Origin: Acidovorax sp.
GTDB lineage: Bacteria > Pseudomonadota > Gammaproteobacteria > Burkholderiales > Burkholderiaceae_C
Assembly: GCA_030692685.1 (NCBI GenBank)
Contig: JAUXZO010000227.1
Span: 1 to 64,000, forward strand
DNA: 64,000 nt
Reading direction: 5' to 3'
The position numbers were made by a program, and so were the translations under genes. The notes beneath the pieces are model-generated. The model was not told the DNA's origin. It saw only the letters and a list, made by a program, of their open reading frames with translations, and made no database searches. Shown one piece after another: positions 54,103 through 63,077 of the stretch. How positions within the stretch are numbered: the stretch's first letter is position 1; every line of letters begins with the position of its first letter.

Positions 54103-56144
54103 CCGCATCCCGGTTCACTGTGTTGCTGCGCTGGCGGCGCGCCTGGCGCCGGTGGTCCCTGTGGACGGCGCTGGTGCTGTTGGTGGTTTCCATGCTGGCC
54201 ACCATGGTGTGGCTGGCCGGGCGCTACGAGGCCAGCCAGGTGCAGACCCGGCTGGAGCGCGACACGGCCGACGCGGTGTCGGACATTCGCGTGGCCCTCA
54301 ACCGCAACCTGCAAAGCCTGCAGGCCCTGCACGCGGGCGACCCAGGTCAGCTGGCCTGGGATATCGAGGCGTCCGAGTTGCTGCGCAAGAACCGCGAGCT
54401 GGTGCGCATCGAATGGCGCGAGTCGAACATGCGCTTGCGCACCCATGCACAGTCTCCCTACCGGCCCGTGGCATGGGACGCGCGCCTGCGCGAAAGCAGC
54501 CAGTCGGACTCTGCCATCGCCTGCGCCAATGCACGCCGGTTGAGCAGCCCTTCATATTCCAGCAGCTACTTCCAGCCCCATGGCGATGGCCTGGGCTCCG
54601 AGATGATGGAGTTGTGCCTGCCGCTGACCGCAGGCGGGCGCAACACCGGTTTTCTGGTGGCGACCTATTCACTGCAGGACGTACTCATCAATCTGGTAGC
54701 GCACAACCTCACGCGCAGCCAGGAGGCCTCGTTCACCGAGCCCGATGGAACGCGGCTGGCCGTGCTGGGCGCCGCGCGCCGCGGCTCGCGCATGTTCACG
54801 GCGCAACATCTGCTCGACCTGCCGGGCAGCACGCTGGTGCTGCGCATGGACACCTGGCATGCAGCGCCCAGCGTGTTCCCCAACGTGCTGACGGCTCTGG
54901 TCACCACGATGTCGATTGCGCTGGTCACGGTGATGGCGGTGCTGGTGCGCGACAACCGCCGCCGCTTGCGCGCTGAACGCGACCTGGCCGACGCGCTGGC
55001 GTTTCGCAAAGCCATGGAAGACTCGCTGGTCACCGGCTTGCGCGCGCGCGACCTGGAAGGCCGCATCACCTACGTGAACCCCGCGTTCTGTGCCATGGTG
55101 GGCTTTGGTGCACAAGAGTTGCTGGGCCAGAGCGTTTCGGCACCGTACTGGCCGCCCGAACTGGTGGACGAATACCGCCAGCGGCAGGAGATCCGCCTGG
55201 CGGGCCAGCATGTGCCGCCGCGCGAGGGTTTCGAGTCGGTTTTCATGCGCAAGGACGGCACCCGGTTCCCGGTGCTGATCATCGAGGCACCGCTGATCAA
55301 CGCGCAGGGCCAGCACACGGGGTGGATGAGCGCGTTCCTCGACATCAGCGAACAACGGCGGGTGGAAGAAATCTCCCGCGCTTCCCAAGAGCGGTTGCAG
55401 GCCACGGCCCGTCTGGCCACTGTGGGCGAAATGGCATCCTTGCTCAGCCACGAACTCAACCAGCCCCTGGCCGCCATCTCCAGCTACGCCACCGGGTCCA
55501 TCAACCTGCTGGAACCATCGGCACCCGACGCCACACCCGGTGCGGAACAGCTCCAGGACGTGCGTATGGCCATGCAGCAAATCGCCCGGCAGGCCGAGCG
55601 GGCGGGCAAGGTCATCAAGAGCGTGCACGACTTTGTACGCCGCCGCGACCAGGCCCGCGAAGCCGTGCATGCGCAGCAGTTGCTGGACGCCATCTTGCCG
55701 CTGGTGATTCTGCAGGCCCGCAAACTCGGGGTGCGCGTGCACACCACGGTCGAACCCGGTCTGCCGCCCACGCTGTGCGACCGCACCATGGTCGAACAGG
55801 TGCTGCTGAACCTGGCGCGCAACGCCATGCAGGCCATGGACGACCCCGCCATCCCCACCCGCGTGCTGGACATTCGCGTGCGCCGCACCGCCTCCAACCA
55901 GCACAGCGGCTGGGTGGAGTTTGCGGTGACCGACATCGGCACCGGCATTGCCCCAGACGTGGCTGAAAAGCTATTCACGCCCTTTTTCACCACACGCCCC
56001 GAAGGCATGGGTCTGGGCCTGAGCATGTGCCGCACCGTGATCGAGCAGCACGGTGGTTTTCTCGGATTTGCGCCCCACGAGCCGCGTGGTACGGTATTCA
56101 CCTTCACACTGCCGCTCATTCAACCTTCTTCGTCCAAACCCTGA
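54099..56144 (+). CDS. PAS-domain sensor histidine kinase (DctB/FixL-like)
   Basis: The product is 681 residues from GTG 54099, whose GTGA overlaps the amidase stop. A membrane helix (about 20-40), a periplasmic sensor (about 45-260), a second helix (about 262-285), a PAS domain (about 305-430), HisKA with SHELNQPLAAISSYA (His near 450) and an HATPase with NLARNAMQAM and GMGLGLSMCRTV follow in order. A longer frame upstream lies inside the amidase gene and is rejected. It phosphorylates the regulator encoded next. The signal is unknown. Confidence 0.92.
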   Translation: MTASRFTVLLRWRRAWRRWSLWTALVLLVVSMLATMVWLAGRYEASQVQTRLERDTADAVSDIRVALNRNLQSLQALHAGDPGQLAWDIEASELLRKNRELVRIEWRESNMRLRTHAQSPYRPVAWDARLRESSQSDSAIACANARRLSSPSYSSSYFQPHGDGLGSEMMELCLPLTAGGRNTGFLVATYSLQDVLINLVAHNLTRSQEASFTEPDGTRLAVLGAARRGSRMFTAQHLLDLPGSTLVLRMDTWHAAPSVFPNVLTALVTTMSIALVTVMAVLVRDNRRRLRAERDLADALAFRKAMEDSLVTGLRARDLEGRITYVNPAFCAMVGFGAQELLGQSVSAPYWPPELVDEYRQRQEIRLAGQHVPPREGFESVFMRKDGTRFPVLIIEAPLINAQGQHTGWMSAFLDISEQRRVEEISRASQERLQATARLATVGEMASLLSHELNQPLAAISSYATGSINLLEPSAPDATPGAEQLQDVRMAMQQIARQAERAGKVIKSVHDFVRRRDQAREAVHAQQLLDAILPLVILQARKLGVRVHTTVEPGLPPTLCDRTMVEQVLLNLARNAMQAMDDPAIPTRVLDIRVRRTASNQHSGWVEFAVTDIGTGIAPDVAEKLFTPFFTTRPEGMGLGLSMCRTVIEQHGGFLGFAPHEPRGTVFTFTLPLIQPSSSKP

Positions 56145-56773
56145 TGGAACCCATCACCAACGCCACCGTGTACATCGTGGACGACGACGCCAGCGTGCGC
56201 GAGGCGTTAGCGTGGCTGCTGCGCTCACGCAGGCTTCCCAGCGAATCGTTCGACAGCGCCGAAGCCTTTGACGCCATGCTTACCAGCCGCCCCGCGCAAC
56301 GCCAGCCCTGCTGCCTGCTGCTGGACGTGCGCATGCCTGGCATGAGCGGGCTGGCGTTGTTTGATTTGTTGGCCGTGCGCGGCGACCTGGCCACGATGCC
56401 CGTGATTTTTCTGACTGGCCACGCCGACGTGCCCACGGCAGTCGACACCGTCAAGCGCGGGGCCTTTGACTTTTGCGAAAAGCCTTTCTCGGACAACGCG
56501 TTGGTGGACCGCATTGAGCAAGCCCTGGCCCAGTCTGCCGAGCGCCTGGCCGAAGTGCGCGAGCGCAGCGACATGCAGGTTCGCCTGCGCGATTTGACCG
56601 ACCGCGAACGCGACGTGATGGACCTGGTGGTGGCAGGCCTGCCCAACAAGCTGATTGCCGATCAACTCGACATCAGCGTGCGCACGGTCGAAGTGCACCG
56701 CTCGCGCGTGTTCGACAAGATGCAGGTGAAGTCGGCTGTGGAACTGGCCAACCTGCTGCGCACCGGGCATTGA
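56144..56773 (+). CDS. FixJ/NarL-type response regulator
   Basis: The product is 209 residues. The receiver domain has the acidic pocket VYIVDDDASVRE, the phosphorylation Asp in LLLDVRMPGMSG, Thr in IFLTGHADV and Lys in CEKPFSD. The LuxR-type DNA-binding domain has LTDRERDVMDLVVAGLPNKLIADQL and SVRTVEVHRSRVFDKM. ATG 56144 shares one base with the kinase stop (TGATG). Targets are unknown; it may control carboxylate uptake or another local function. Confidence 0.95.
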   Translation: MEPITNATVYIVDDDASVREALAWLLRSRRLPSESFDSAEAFDAMLTSRPAQRQPCCLLLDVRMPGMSGLALFDLLAVRGDLATMPVIFLTGHADVPTAVDTVKRGAFDFCEKPFSDNALVDRIEQALAQSAERLAEVRERSDMQVRLRDLTDRERDVMDLVVAGLPNKLIADQLDISVRTVEVHRSRVFDKMQVKSAVELANLLRTGH

Positions 56774-56830
56774 TCGATGAAGGGCCCTCTGCCGCGTGAC
56801 GCGGTAGCGGGCACTCCCATCTCGGGCTTG

Positions 56831-57478
56831 TTAGCCGCGGGGGCGTTCGCCCACAAAAATCTCTACACGGCGGTTGCGCGAGCGGCCATCGGCGGTGTCG
56901 TTGGTGGCAATGGGATAACGTTCGCCCATGCCGTCGATGGCGATACGGCGACCATCCACACCCCGCGATGTCAGGTAGCTGCGCGTGCTTGCGGCGCGGT
57001 CCATCGACAACGGGTTGTTGATGGCATCGCTGCCCGTGGCGTCGGTGTGGCCCACGATGCGAACATCGGTGTTCGGGTTGTTGCGCAGCCCGGCGGCAAA
57101 CTGGTCCAGCACCGGGCCAAAGTTAGGCTGAATGTCCGAACGGCCGACTGCAAAAGAAACGTCGCTGGGGATATTGAGCATGAGCTGGTTGTCCGCAGTC
57201 TGTGTGACTGCGATGCCGGTGCCCTGGGTAGCGCGCTCCATCTCGCGCTTTTGGCGCTCCATGTTCTGTGACCAGATGTAGGTGCCCAGTGCGCCTACGC
57301 CGGCACCCACCACGGCGCCGGTCCCGGCGCTGCCACCCGTGGCAGAGCCAATGACGGCCCCGGCCAGTGCGCCAACGCCTGCACCGGTGGCGGTGCGGCG
57401 CTGGGTGTCGTCCATGCTGGCGCAGCCAGTGGCCAGAACGATGACGGCAGTGGCACCGAGAAGAATGTGTTTGCGCAT
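56831..57478 (-). CDS. OmpA-family lipoprotein with glycine-zipper region
   Basis: The product is 215 residues. A lipoprotein signal ends VLATGCAS. Residues 33-66 are a Gly/Ala zipper (GAGVGALAGAVIGSATGG repeated), then a linker and an OmpA C-terminal peptidoglycan-binding domain (about 100-205) with IVGHTDATGSDAINNPLSMDRA and GERYPIATNDTADGRSRNRRVEI. It should tether the outer membrane to the cell wall, like YiaD. It converges on the response-regulator gene, with 57 bases between. Confidence 0.95.
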   Translation of the reverse strand: MRKHILLGATAVIVLATGCASMDDTQRRTATGAGVGALAGAVIGSATGGSAGTGAVVGAGVGALGTYIWSQNMERQKREMERATQGTGIAVTQTADNQLMLNIPSDVSFAVGRSDIQPNFGPVLDQFAAGLRNNPNTDVRIVGHTDATGSDAINNPLSMDRAASTRSYLTSRGVDGRRIAIDGMGERYPIATNDTADGRSRNRRVEIFVGERPRG

Positions 57479-57690
57479 GTGTGTGCTCCTTGAAGATGAA
57501 GAGCCGGGCGTTGAAGGCATTTGTTCGCCCGGGGAGGGCGGCCTCATCCGCTCAGGCGCGGAGCCCAGCTGTATCGCCATCGTGAGGGCATGTCCGGCGG
57601 GACGCCATCGGCGGGCCCACCCAGTGCCTGTAGGACTGCGCCGTTGATCGTCCGGGGCGCCCAACCGCGAAGAAAGGCGAAATCAGCGGA

Positions 57691-57834
57691 TCAGGGAGCC
57701 GGTGGCGGCGGTGTTTTGTCGTCCGGGGGTGGCGCCTTCAACTCGCCCCCCTTGCGGCCGGAGAACATGGTCCACCAGACAATGGCTACCAGCAATACCA
57801 GCGCCAGCAGCGCTTCAAGCAAAATCAGCCCCAT
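57691..57834 (-). CDS. Small single-helix membrane protein (47 residues)
   Basis: The product is MGLILLEALLALVLLVAIVW followed by a short basic stretch and a tail of Pro and Asp residues ending PPPAP. It has one membrane helix (about 3-22) with the tail probably cytoplasmic. An AGGAG site lies upstream of its ATG, within the first codons of mltA. Its start codon shares bases with the divergent mltA start (CATG). Protein-like composition and a good ribosome site argue that it is real; function is unknown. Confidence 0.65.
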   Translation of the reverse strand: MGLILLEALLALVLLVAIVWWTMFSGRKGGELKAPPPDDKTPPPPAP

Positions 57835-58993
57835 GAAATTGACACTCCTGCGCATTGTGTGGACGGCGCTGATTGTAGGAACGCTGGCCGCCTGCTCCAC
57901 GCCCCCGGCGCCAAGCCCCTCCCGCCCCACGGCCATCCCCTTGCCTCCTCCCCCCACCGCCACGGTGATGCTGCCCGGCGACACCGGCCCGCTGCCGCCG
58001 CCCCTGTCGCAGCCCAAAAGCCGCTGGATTGCCGTGCGTTGGGGCGAACTGCCGGGTTTTACCAATGACGCCTTGCACGAAGCCTGGAACGCCTGGATCA
58101 TAAGCTGCGAACGCCCCGCCCCGCCTTTCACCGCGCTGTGCAGCGAGGTGCGCCAGCTGAGCATTGCCACGGCCGAGGAGCAACGCGCCTGGCTCATGTC
58201 CCGTCTGCAGCCCTACCGCATCGAGGCCCATGACGGCAATGCCGAGGGCCTGCTGACGGCGTACTACGAACCCATGATCGACGCCGCCCGGCAACCTGGA
58301 AACGGCTTCACCGTGCCGGTGTACCGCACCCCCGCCACGCTGGGCAGCCGCAAGCCCTGGTACACGCGCCAGCAGATCGAAACCCTGCCCGAAGCCCAGG
58401 CCGCCCTGCAAGGCCGCGCCATCGCCTGGCTGCGCGACCCGGTGGAATCGATGGTGCTGCACATCCAGGGCTCGGGCCGGTTGCGCATCACCGAGGCCGA
58501 TGGCTCCGTATCGAGCGTGCGGGTGGCTTATGCAGGCACCAACGACCAGCCTTACCAAAGCGTGGGCCGCTGGCTGCTGGACCAGAACCTGACACGCGAC
58601 GCCACCTGGCCGGGCATCCGCGCCTGGCTGACCGCCAACCCGCACCGCACCAACGAGCTGCTGTGGAGCAACCCCCGCTACGTGTTTTTCCGCGAAGAGC
58701 CTTTGAGCGGGCTGGACGCCGAGTTCGGCCCCAAAGGCGCCCAGGGCGTGCCGCTGACACCGGGGCGTTCCATTGCGGTCGACCGGCAGAGCATTCCGTA
58801 TGGCACCCCGGTGTGGCTGGCCTCCACCGGACCGCAGGTGCAACTGAGCCGCATGGTGCTGGCGCAAGATACGGGCAGCGCCATCCTGGGCGCCGTGCGG
58901 GCCGACTTCTTTACCGGCTGGGGACAAGAGGCGGGCGACATTGCAGGCCGCCTGAAACAAGGCCTGCGTTTGTGGGCCTTGTGGCCAAAATAA
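57833..58993 (+). CDS. mltA: Membrane-bound lytic murein transglycosylase A
   Basis: The product is 386 residues. A lipoprotein signal ends LVGTLAACSTP. The MltA domain shows GLLTAYYEPMID, HIQGSGRLRI, NPRYVFFRE, and the 3D domain shows SIPYGTPVWLAST and AQDTGSAILGAVRADFFTG with the catalytic Asp. It cuts glycan strands to 1,6-anhydro ends during cell wall growth. The start at 57833 overlaps the start of a divergent small gene. A palindromic repeat follows directly after the stop. Confidence 0.94.
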   Translation: MKLTLLRIVWTALIVGTLAACSTPPAPSPSRPTAIPLPPPPTATVMLPGDTGPLPPPLSQPKSRWIAVRWGELPGFTNDALHEAWNAWIISCERPAPPFTALCSEVRQLSIATAEEQRAWLMSRLQPYRIEAHDGNAEGLLTAYYEPMIDAARQPGNGFTVPVYRTPATLGSRKPWYTRQQIETLPEAQAALQGRAIAWLRDPVESMVLHIQGSGRLRITEADGSVSSVRVAYAGTNDQPYQSVGRWLLDQNLTRDATWPGIRAWLTANPHRTNELLWSNPRYVFFREEPLSGLDAEFGPKGAQGVPLTPGRSIAVDRQSIPYGTPVWLASTGPQVQLSRMVLAQDTGSAILGAVRADFFTGWGQEAGDIAGRLKQGLRLWALWPK

Positions 58994-59048
58994 GCATTAA
59001 ATTGGCCTCTAGCGCTTGATGGATAAGCGCTAGCAGCTATCAAAACAG
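58993..59048. repeat. Palindromic repeat, copy 6
   Basis: AAATTGGCCTCTAGCGCTTG, then ATGGATAAGCGCTAGCAGCT and ATCAAAACAGG. It lies between mltA and the DUF2868 gene, ending eight bases before the latter's ATG. Confidence 0.9.
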
Positions 59049-59056
59049 GACTATTC

Positions 59057-61105
59057 ATGCGTGTCACCGTGGCCCAACTGCGCACTGTGCTGCTGGCACA
59101 GGCCATCGAGCAGGTGGACACCGAGCGCACGTTGGTCAGTCAGACCGAGATCGACGAGGCCACGCACACGGCCGTGGGAGCGGCCCGGCAGCGCGGCGTG
59201 CCCCGCGTGGGCGCGGGCGACGTTGTGCTGGCCCGGGCCGAAACCATCGCCCAGCGCGCCAGCGGGCGGGACCCCACCGTGGCTGCACTGCGGCAGCCCA
59301 GTGCGCGCCTGCGCTGGCTGGCCATGGGTTTGCCCTGGGTCGCCCTGCTGCTGGGGCTGGCGCTGGACCGCATGGCCAACGCGCACCGCGTGGACTTGTT
59401 ATCGCCGCCGCTGCTCGCCGTGTTGGGATGGAACCTGGTGATGTACGCACTGCTGGCTTGGCGCGCCTTGCGGCGGCCACACGGGCACGGTCCCAACGCA
59501 GTGCTGCGGACGTTGGCGCCATGGGCGCGCCCTGCGCACAGCGGGCGTGCCGGGCGGCGCGGCCTGACAGCACGCATCGCGGCAGACTTTCACACCCGCT
59601 GGCTGGCACGCATGGCGGCACCACTGCAACACCACGCGGCGCGCGTGCTGCACCTGTGCGCTGCCGCCTGGGCTGCAGGCATTGCGTTGTCGCTGCTGCT
59701 GCGCGGGCTGGTGGTGCGCTACCAGTTTGGGTGGGAAAGCACCTTTCTCGACGCGGGCCAAGTGCATGCCATCGTCTCGGCGCTGTTCTGGCCGCTGACC
59801 ACGGTGTTTGGGCTGGCGCCGTTTTCGCTGCAAGAGATTACGGCCACGCAGAACTTTGCGGGCGAGGGCGCGGCGGGCAGCCGCTGGGTGTGGATGTATG
59901 TGGGCCTGCTGGCACTCGCGGTGGTGCTGCCCCGCCTGGCGCTGGCCGCCTGGGCCTGGGCGCGTGAGGCGCAGTGGGCACGCCAATGCCACATCGACCC
60001 CGACGACCCCCAAGACGCCGCGTTTGACACGCTGCGCCGCAGCCTGCCGGGCGACCTGGTGATTGGCCTGCAAGGCCTGAAGCCAGCACAGACACAGGTG
60101 CTGCAAGCCCTGGCAGCCGAAGGAACCCCACAGGGCGACCGCCTGCGGTTTGCCGACCCCGCTGACACCGCCGCCACCCGCCAGCCGGTAGACGCCGTGC
60201 TGATCTGGGACGACACAGCACCCGCCCACCCGATGCCCCCGGCCTGGACACCCGCGCCCCAGCGCGCTCTGCGCTGGGAAGACTGCGGCGAAAGCTGGGT
60301 GCAGGAGCCCGCGTTGTTTGACCAACTGGCGGCCGCGCTGCCACACCACCAACACGTGCTGGCCCGGCTGCGCGCCAGCGCTGTGGCCCGCAACGAGCAG
60401 CGTTTTGACGCATCGCTGTTGGCCCTGGCGCAGCACCTGCGCGCCTGCACGGCGCTGGGCACCACCGACCCGGCGGCCCAATACGCGCACCATGTGCAAA
60501 CCCTGGACGCCACGCTGCGCGCGCTGCATGGCAACCTGCCCGCGCCGCCAGAAAACACGGCGATGCCGAACCGTTTGCCCGCCCTGCGCCGCACCGACAA
60601 CACTGCGCTGGCCGCGGGCACGTCGGCCGGTGCGGCGGCAGGTGCGGCCGCTGGCGCCAAGGCGGGTGCGCTGATCGACATCGGCACGGGCGGACTGACA
60701 CTGGGAGCGGGCACCGCCCTGGGCGCCCTGCTGGGCGGCACCACGGCCTGGGTGGTGCGCGCGTTTCAAAAGAAGGACGCGGAGCAGGATGTGCTGCGGC
60801 ACGCCGCCGAAGCCGCATGCACGCGTTATCTGGTCATCGCCCACCAGGCCCGCGTGCGCGCGCAGGATGCCGACGCCCTGGCCCGCCGCTGGCACGCCGA
60901 GGTGACGGGCACCGTGGCCGCCCACGGGGGAGAACTGACCGCTGCGCTAAAGGCGCCCCAAGCGAAACAAACGACACAGGCGATACAAGCGGCACAGGCG
61001 CCCGCCGATGTACTGCCGCCGCTGCTGCGCACGGTGTTGCTGGGCATACTGCAGCGCAGTTTTGCGCCTGCCCAGTCAGAAAATATGAGTCAAAACAGGC
61101 TCTAG
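59057..61105 (+). CDS. DUF2868 membrane protein with a C-terminal DUF3482-like region
   Basis: The product is 682 residues. Residues 1-470 look like DUF2868: GLALDRMANAHRVDLLSPPLLAVLGWNLVMYALL, LRGLVVRYQFGWESTFLDAGQVHAIV and VFGLAPFSLQEI, with several membrane helices. Residues about 520-680 contain GAAAGAAAGAKAGALIDIGTGGLTLGAGTALGALLGG, resembling the C-terminus of DUF3482 GTPases that normally lie next to DUF2868 genes. No P-loop is present. The last residues QNRL and the stop codon come from a palindromic repeat. Function is unknown. Confidence 0.75.
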   Translation: MRVTVAQLRTVLLAQAIEQVDTERTLVSQTEIDEATHTAVGAARQRGVPRVGAGDVVLARAETIAQRASGRDPTVAALRQPSARLRWLAMGLPWVALLLGLALDRMANAHRVDLLSPPLLAVLGWNLVMYALLAWRALRRPHGHGPNAVLRTLAPWARPAHSGRAGRRGLTARIAADFHTRWLARMAAPLQHHAARVLHLCAAAWAAGIALSLLLRGLVVRYQFGWESTFLDAGQVHAIVSALFWPLTTVFGLAPFSLQEITATQNFAGEGAAGSRWVWMYVGLLALAVVLPRLALAAWAWAREAQWARQCHIDPDDPQDAAFDTLRRSLPGDLVIGLQGLKPAQTQVLQALAAEGTPQGDRLRFADPADTAATRQPVDAVLIWDDTAPAHPMPPAWTPAPQRALRWEDCGESWVQEPALFDQLAAALPHHQHVLARLRASAVARNEQRFDASLLALAQHLRACTALGTTDPAAQYAHHVQTLDATLRALHGNLPAPPENTAMPNRLPALRRTDNTALAAGTSAGAAAGAAAGAKAGALIDIGTGGLTLGAGTALGALLGGTTAWVVRAFQKKDAEQDVLRHAAEAACTRYLVIAHQARVRAQDADALARRWHAEVTGTVAAHGGELTAALKAPQAKQTTQAIQAAQAPADVLPPLLRTVLLGILQRSFAPAQSENMSQNRL

Positions 61106-61142
61106 CGCTTATCCATCAAGCGCTGATAGCTATCTTTTTTGA
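61090..61142. repeat. Palindromic repeat, copy 7, at the end of the DUF2868 gene
   Basis: TCAAAACAGGCTCTAGCGCT, then TATCCATCAAGCGCTGATAG and CTATCTTTTTTGATG. The TAG inside CTCTAGCGC is the stop codon of the DUF2868 gene. It also lies five bases from the stop of the convergent MFS gene. Confidence 0.88.
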
Positions 61143-61145
61143 TGA

Positions 61146-62912
61146 CTACCGCTCCACCGTCAGGCGCGTGACCACCGGCGACGCGTCCCCCGTGTGGAAC
61201 GCCAGCTTGCGTTCGCGCAGCGCAACGTCGTGGGCGGTGACACGGTCAAACCGGCGCAGATGCTCGGTCCAGGATTCGTCCTCGATCTGCTCCACATACC
61301 GCGTGGGGTCGCCGATGTCGTGTTGCAGCTGCCACGACAGCGCGCCCTGGCGCAGGCGGCTGCGGCGGCTTTCCTGCATCAGCGTGCGAAATTCGGTCGC
61401 CCGCGCCGGGTCGATGAAATATTCAATCGTCACCACCACATGCCCCGGCTCGGGCGGGCTGTCGGCCACGGGCGCGGTGAACGCGCGCGAGGGGCTCAGG
61501 TCCTCTTCGATGCTGCGGTCCACCACCAGCCGCTGCACCAGCGCCATGGCCAGCACCCCGGTCACGGCCGCCAGCCCCAGGCTGACATGCACATCAGTCA
61601 CCGTGGCCACCTGGCCCCACACGGCAGCCCCCAGCGCGGTGGCGCCCATGATGGCCATCTGGTAAATCGACATGCCGCGCGCGCGCACCCAGTTGGGCAG
61701 GGCCAGCTGGGCCGACACGGAAAGCGAATTGGCCGTGGTGATCCAGGCCATGCCGCCGACAAACATGGCGGGCACGGCGACATATACGTTCGGCGCCAAG
61801 GCCATCACCGCCGTCGCAACGGCCTGCAAGATCGTGCCGCGCATCACCAGCACATCGCGCGCCATGGCCTGGCGCAGGCGCGGCAAGAACATGGCCGCCG
61901 TGATGGCGCCCGCCCCCATCGACGCCAGCAGCAAGGTAAACGTGCCCGCACCGCCGCCGTCGAGCCCCTTGGCCAACAGCGGCAACAAGGCCAGCAATGC
62001 GGTGGCGTGCAAAAAGAAGATGGAGATGCGCCACAACACCGCCCGCATGCGCGGCGACTGGCGCACAAACTGCAGGCCCACGCGCATGGCGCTGGGCAGC
62101 CGCTCACGGCCCAGCGGGCTGGGCACGTGGGTGCGTTTCCAGCGCATGATGACCAGGCCCGAGGCCACCGACAACACCGCATTGAGCACAAACACCCAGG
62201 CACTGCCCGCGCTGGCAATGATGGCGCCGGCCAGCAGCGGGCCGATGATGCGCGAGGCGTTCATGGCGATGCCATTGAGCGCCAAGGCCGCTGGGAGCTG
62301 CGCGCGGCTGACCAGTTCCGGCACGATGGCCGCAAACACCGGCCAGCGCATGGCCAGGCCAATGCCGTTGGCAAACGTCAGCGCCAACAGCAGCGGCGCC
62401 GTCATGCCACCGACCAGGACGGCCACACACAACACCAGCGCCACGGCAGCCACCCAGAACTGCGTGGCGATGAAATAGCGGCGCCGGTCCAGGATGTCGG
62501 CCAGCGCGCCGCTGGGCAGGCCCAGCAAGAACACCGGCAGCGTGGATGCTGTCTGCACCAGCGCCACCAGCACCGGCGAGGTGGTGAGCGTTGTCATCAA
62601 CCACGCGGCCGCCACGTCGTTCATCCACATGCAGGTATTGGCCGCCACCCAGGTGAGCCAGAGCATGCGGAACACCGGCACGGACAGTGGCGCGAAAGGC
62701 GAGAGGGAGGCGGACGCGGCGTTGGCCAGGGGCGGGACGGTGTGCTCCAGATGCGCGGCCACGGAGGCTTCGGCGTCCTGGGCCAAGGCCGCGCGGTCGG
62801 CGGCGGCTTCGGCAACGGGAGACTGCCCCGCAGCATCGGGTGCCAGATTCACTTCAGGGGAGGTGGGGGGCGCAATGCTGCGCGTGCTTTCGTGGGACGG
62901 CAAAGGTGGCAT
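61146..62912 (-). CDS. MFS exporter (MFS_3/EntS-like) with C-terminal ABM-like domain
   Basis: The product is 588 residues. After a disordered Ala/Pro-rich start, residues about 75-480 form a 12-helix MFS transporter (FRMLWLTWVAANTCMWMNDVAAAWLM, LGLPSGALADILDRRRYF). Residues about 490-588 form a soluble domain (VVVTIEYFIDPARATEFRTLMQESRR, then GDPTRYVEQIEDESWTEHLRRFDR) like antibiotic-biosynthesis monooxygenases. This combination is common in the MFS_3 family. ATG 62912 is chosen because upstream codons carry no family sequence. Cargo is unknown. Confidence 0.9.
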   Translation of the reverse strand: MPPLPSHESTRSIAPPTSPEVNLAPDAAGQSPVAEAAADRAALAQDAEASVAAHLEHTVPPLANAASASLSPFAPLSVPVFRMLWLTWVAANTCMWMNDVAAAWLMTTLTTSPVLVALVQTASTLPVFLLGLPSGALADILDRRRYFIATQFWVAAVALVLCVAVLVGGMTAPLLLALTFANGIGLAMRWPVFAAIVPELVSRAQLPAALALNGIAMNASRIIGPLLAGAIIASAGSAWVFVLNAVLSVASGLVIMRWKRTHVPSPLGRERLPSAMRVGLQFVRQSPRMRAVLWRISIFFLHATALLALLPLLAKGLDGGGAGTFTLLLASMGAGAITAAMFLPRLRQAMARDVLVMRGTILQAVATAVMALAPNVYVAVPAMFVGGMAWITTANSLSVSAQLALPNWVRARGMSIYQMAIMGATALGAAVWGQVATVTDVHVSLGLAAVTGVLAMALVQRLVVDRSIEEDLSPSRAFTAPVADSPPEPGHVVVTIEYFIDPARATEFRTLMQESRRSRLRQGALSWQLQHDIGDPTRYVEQIEDESWTEHLRRFDRVTAHDVALRERKLAFHTGDASPVVTRLTVER

Positions 62913-63077
62913 GTCTTCGCATTTTGCGACGGTTGGAGCGGCCCTGGTGCGAGCGCACCGAATAGCCACGTGCTCGCTGTGCCCCACAGGCGTCGCCACC
63001 GGGTCCTGCGTCCGGGACTTCAGCCCAGGACTCAAACCGGCCGTTGAGCGCGCCGCTTCGAAAGCCAGTGGGCAGGA

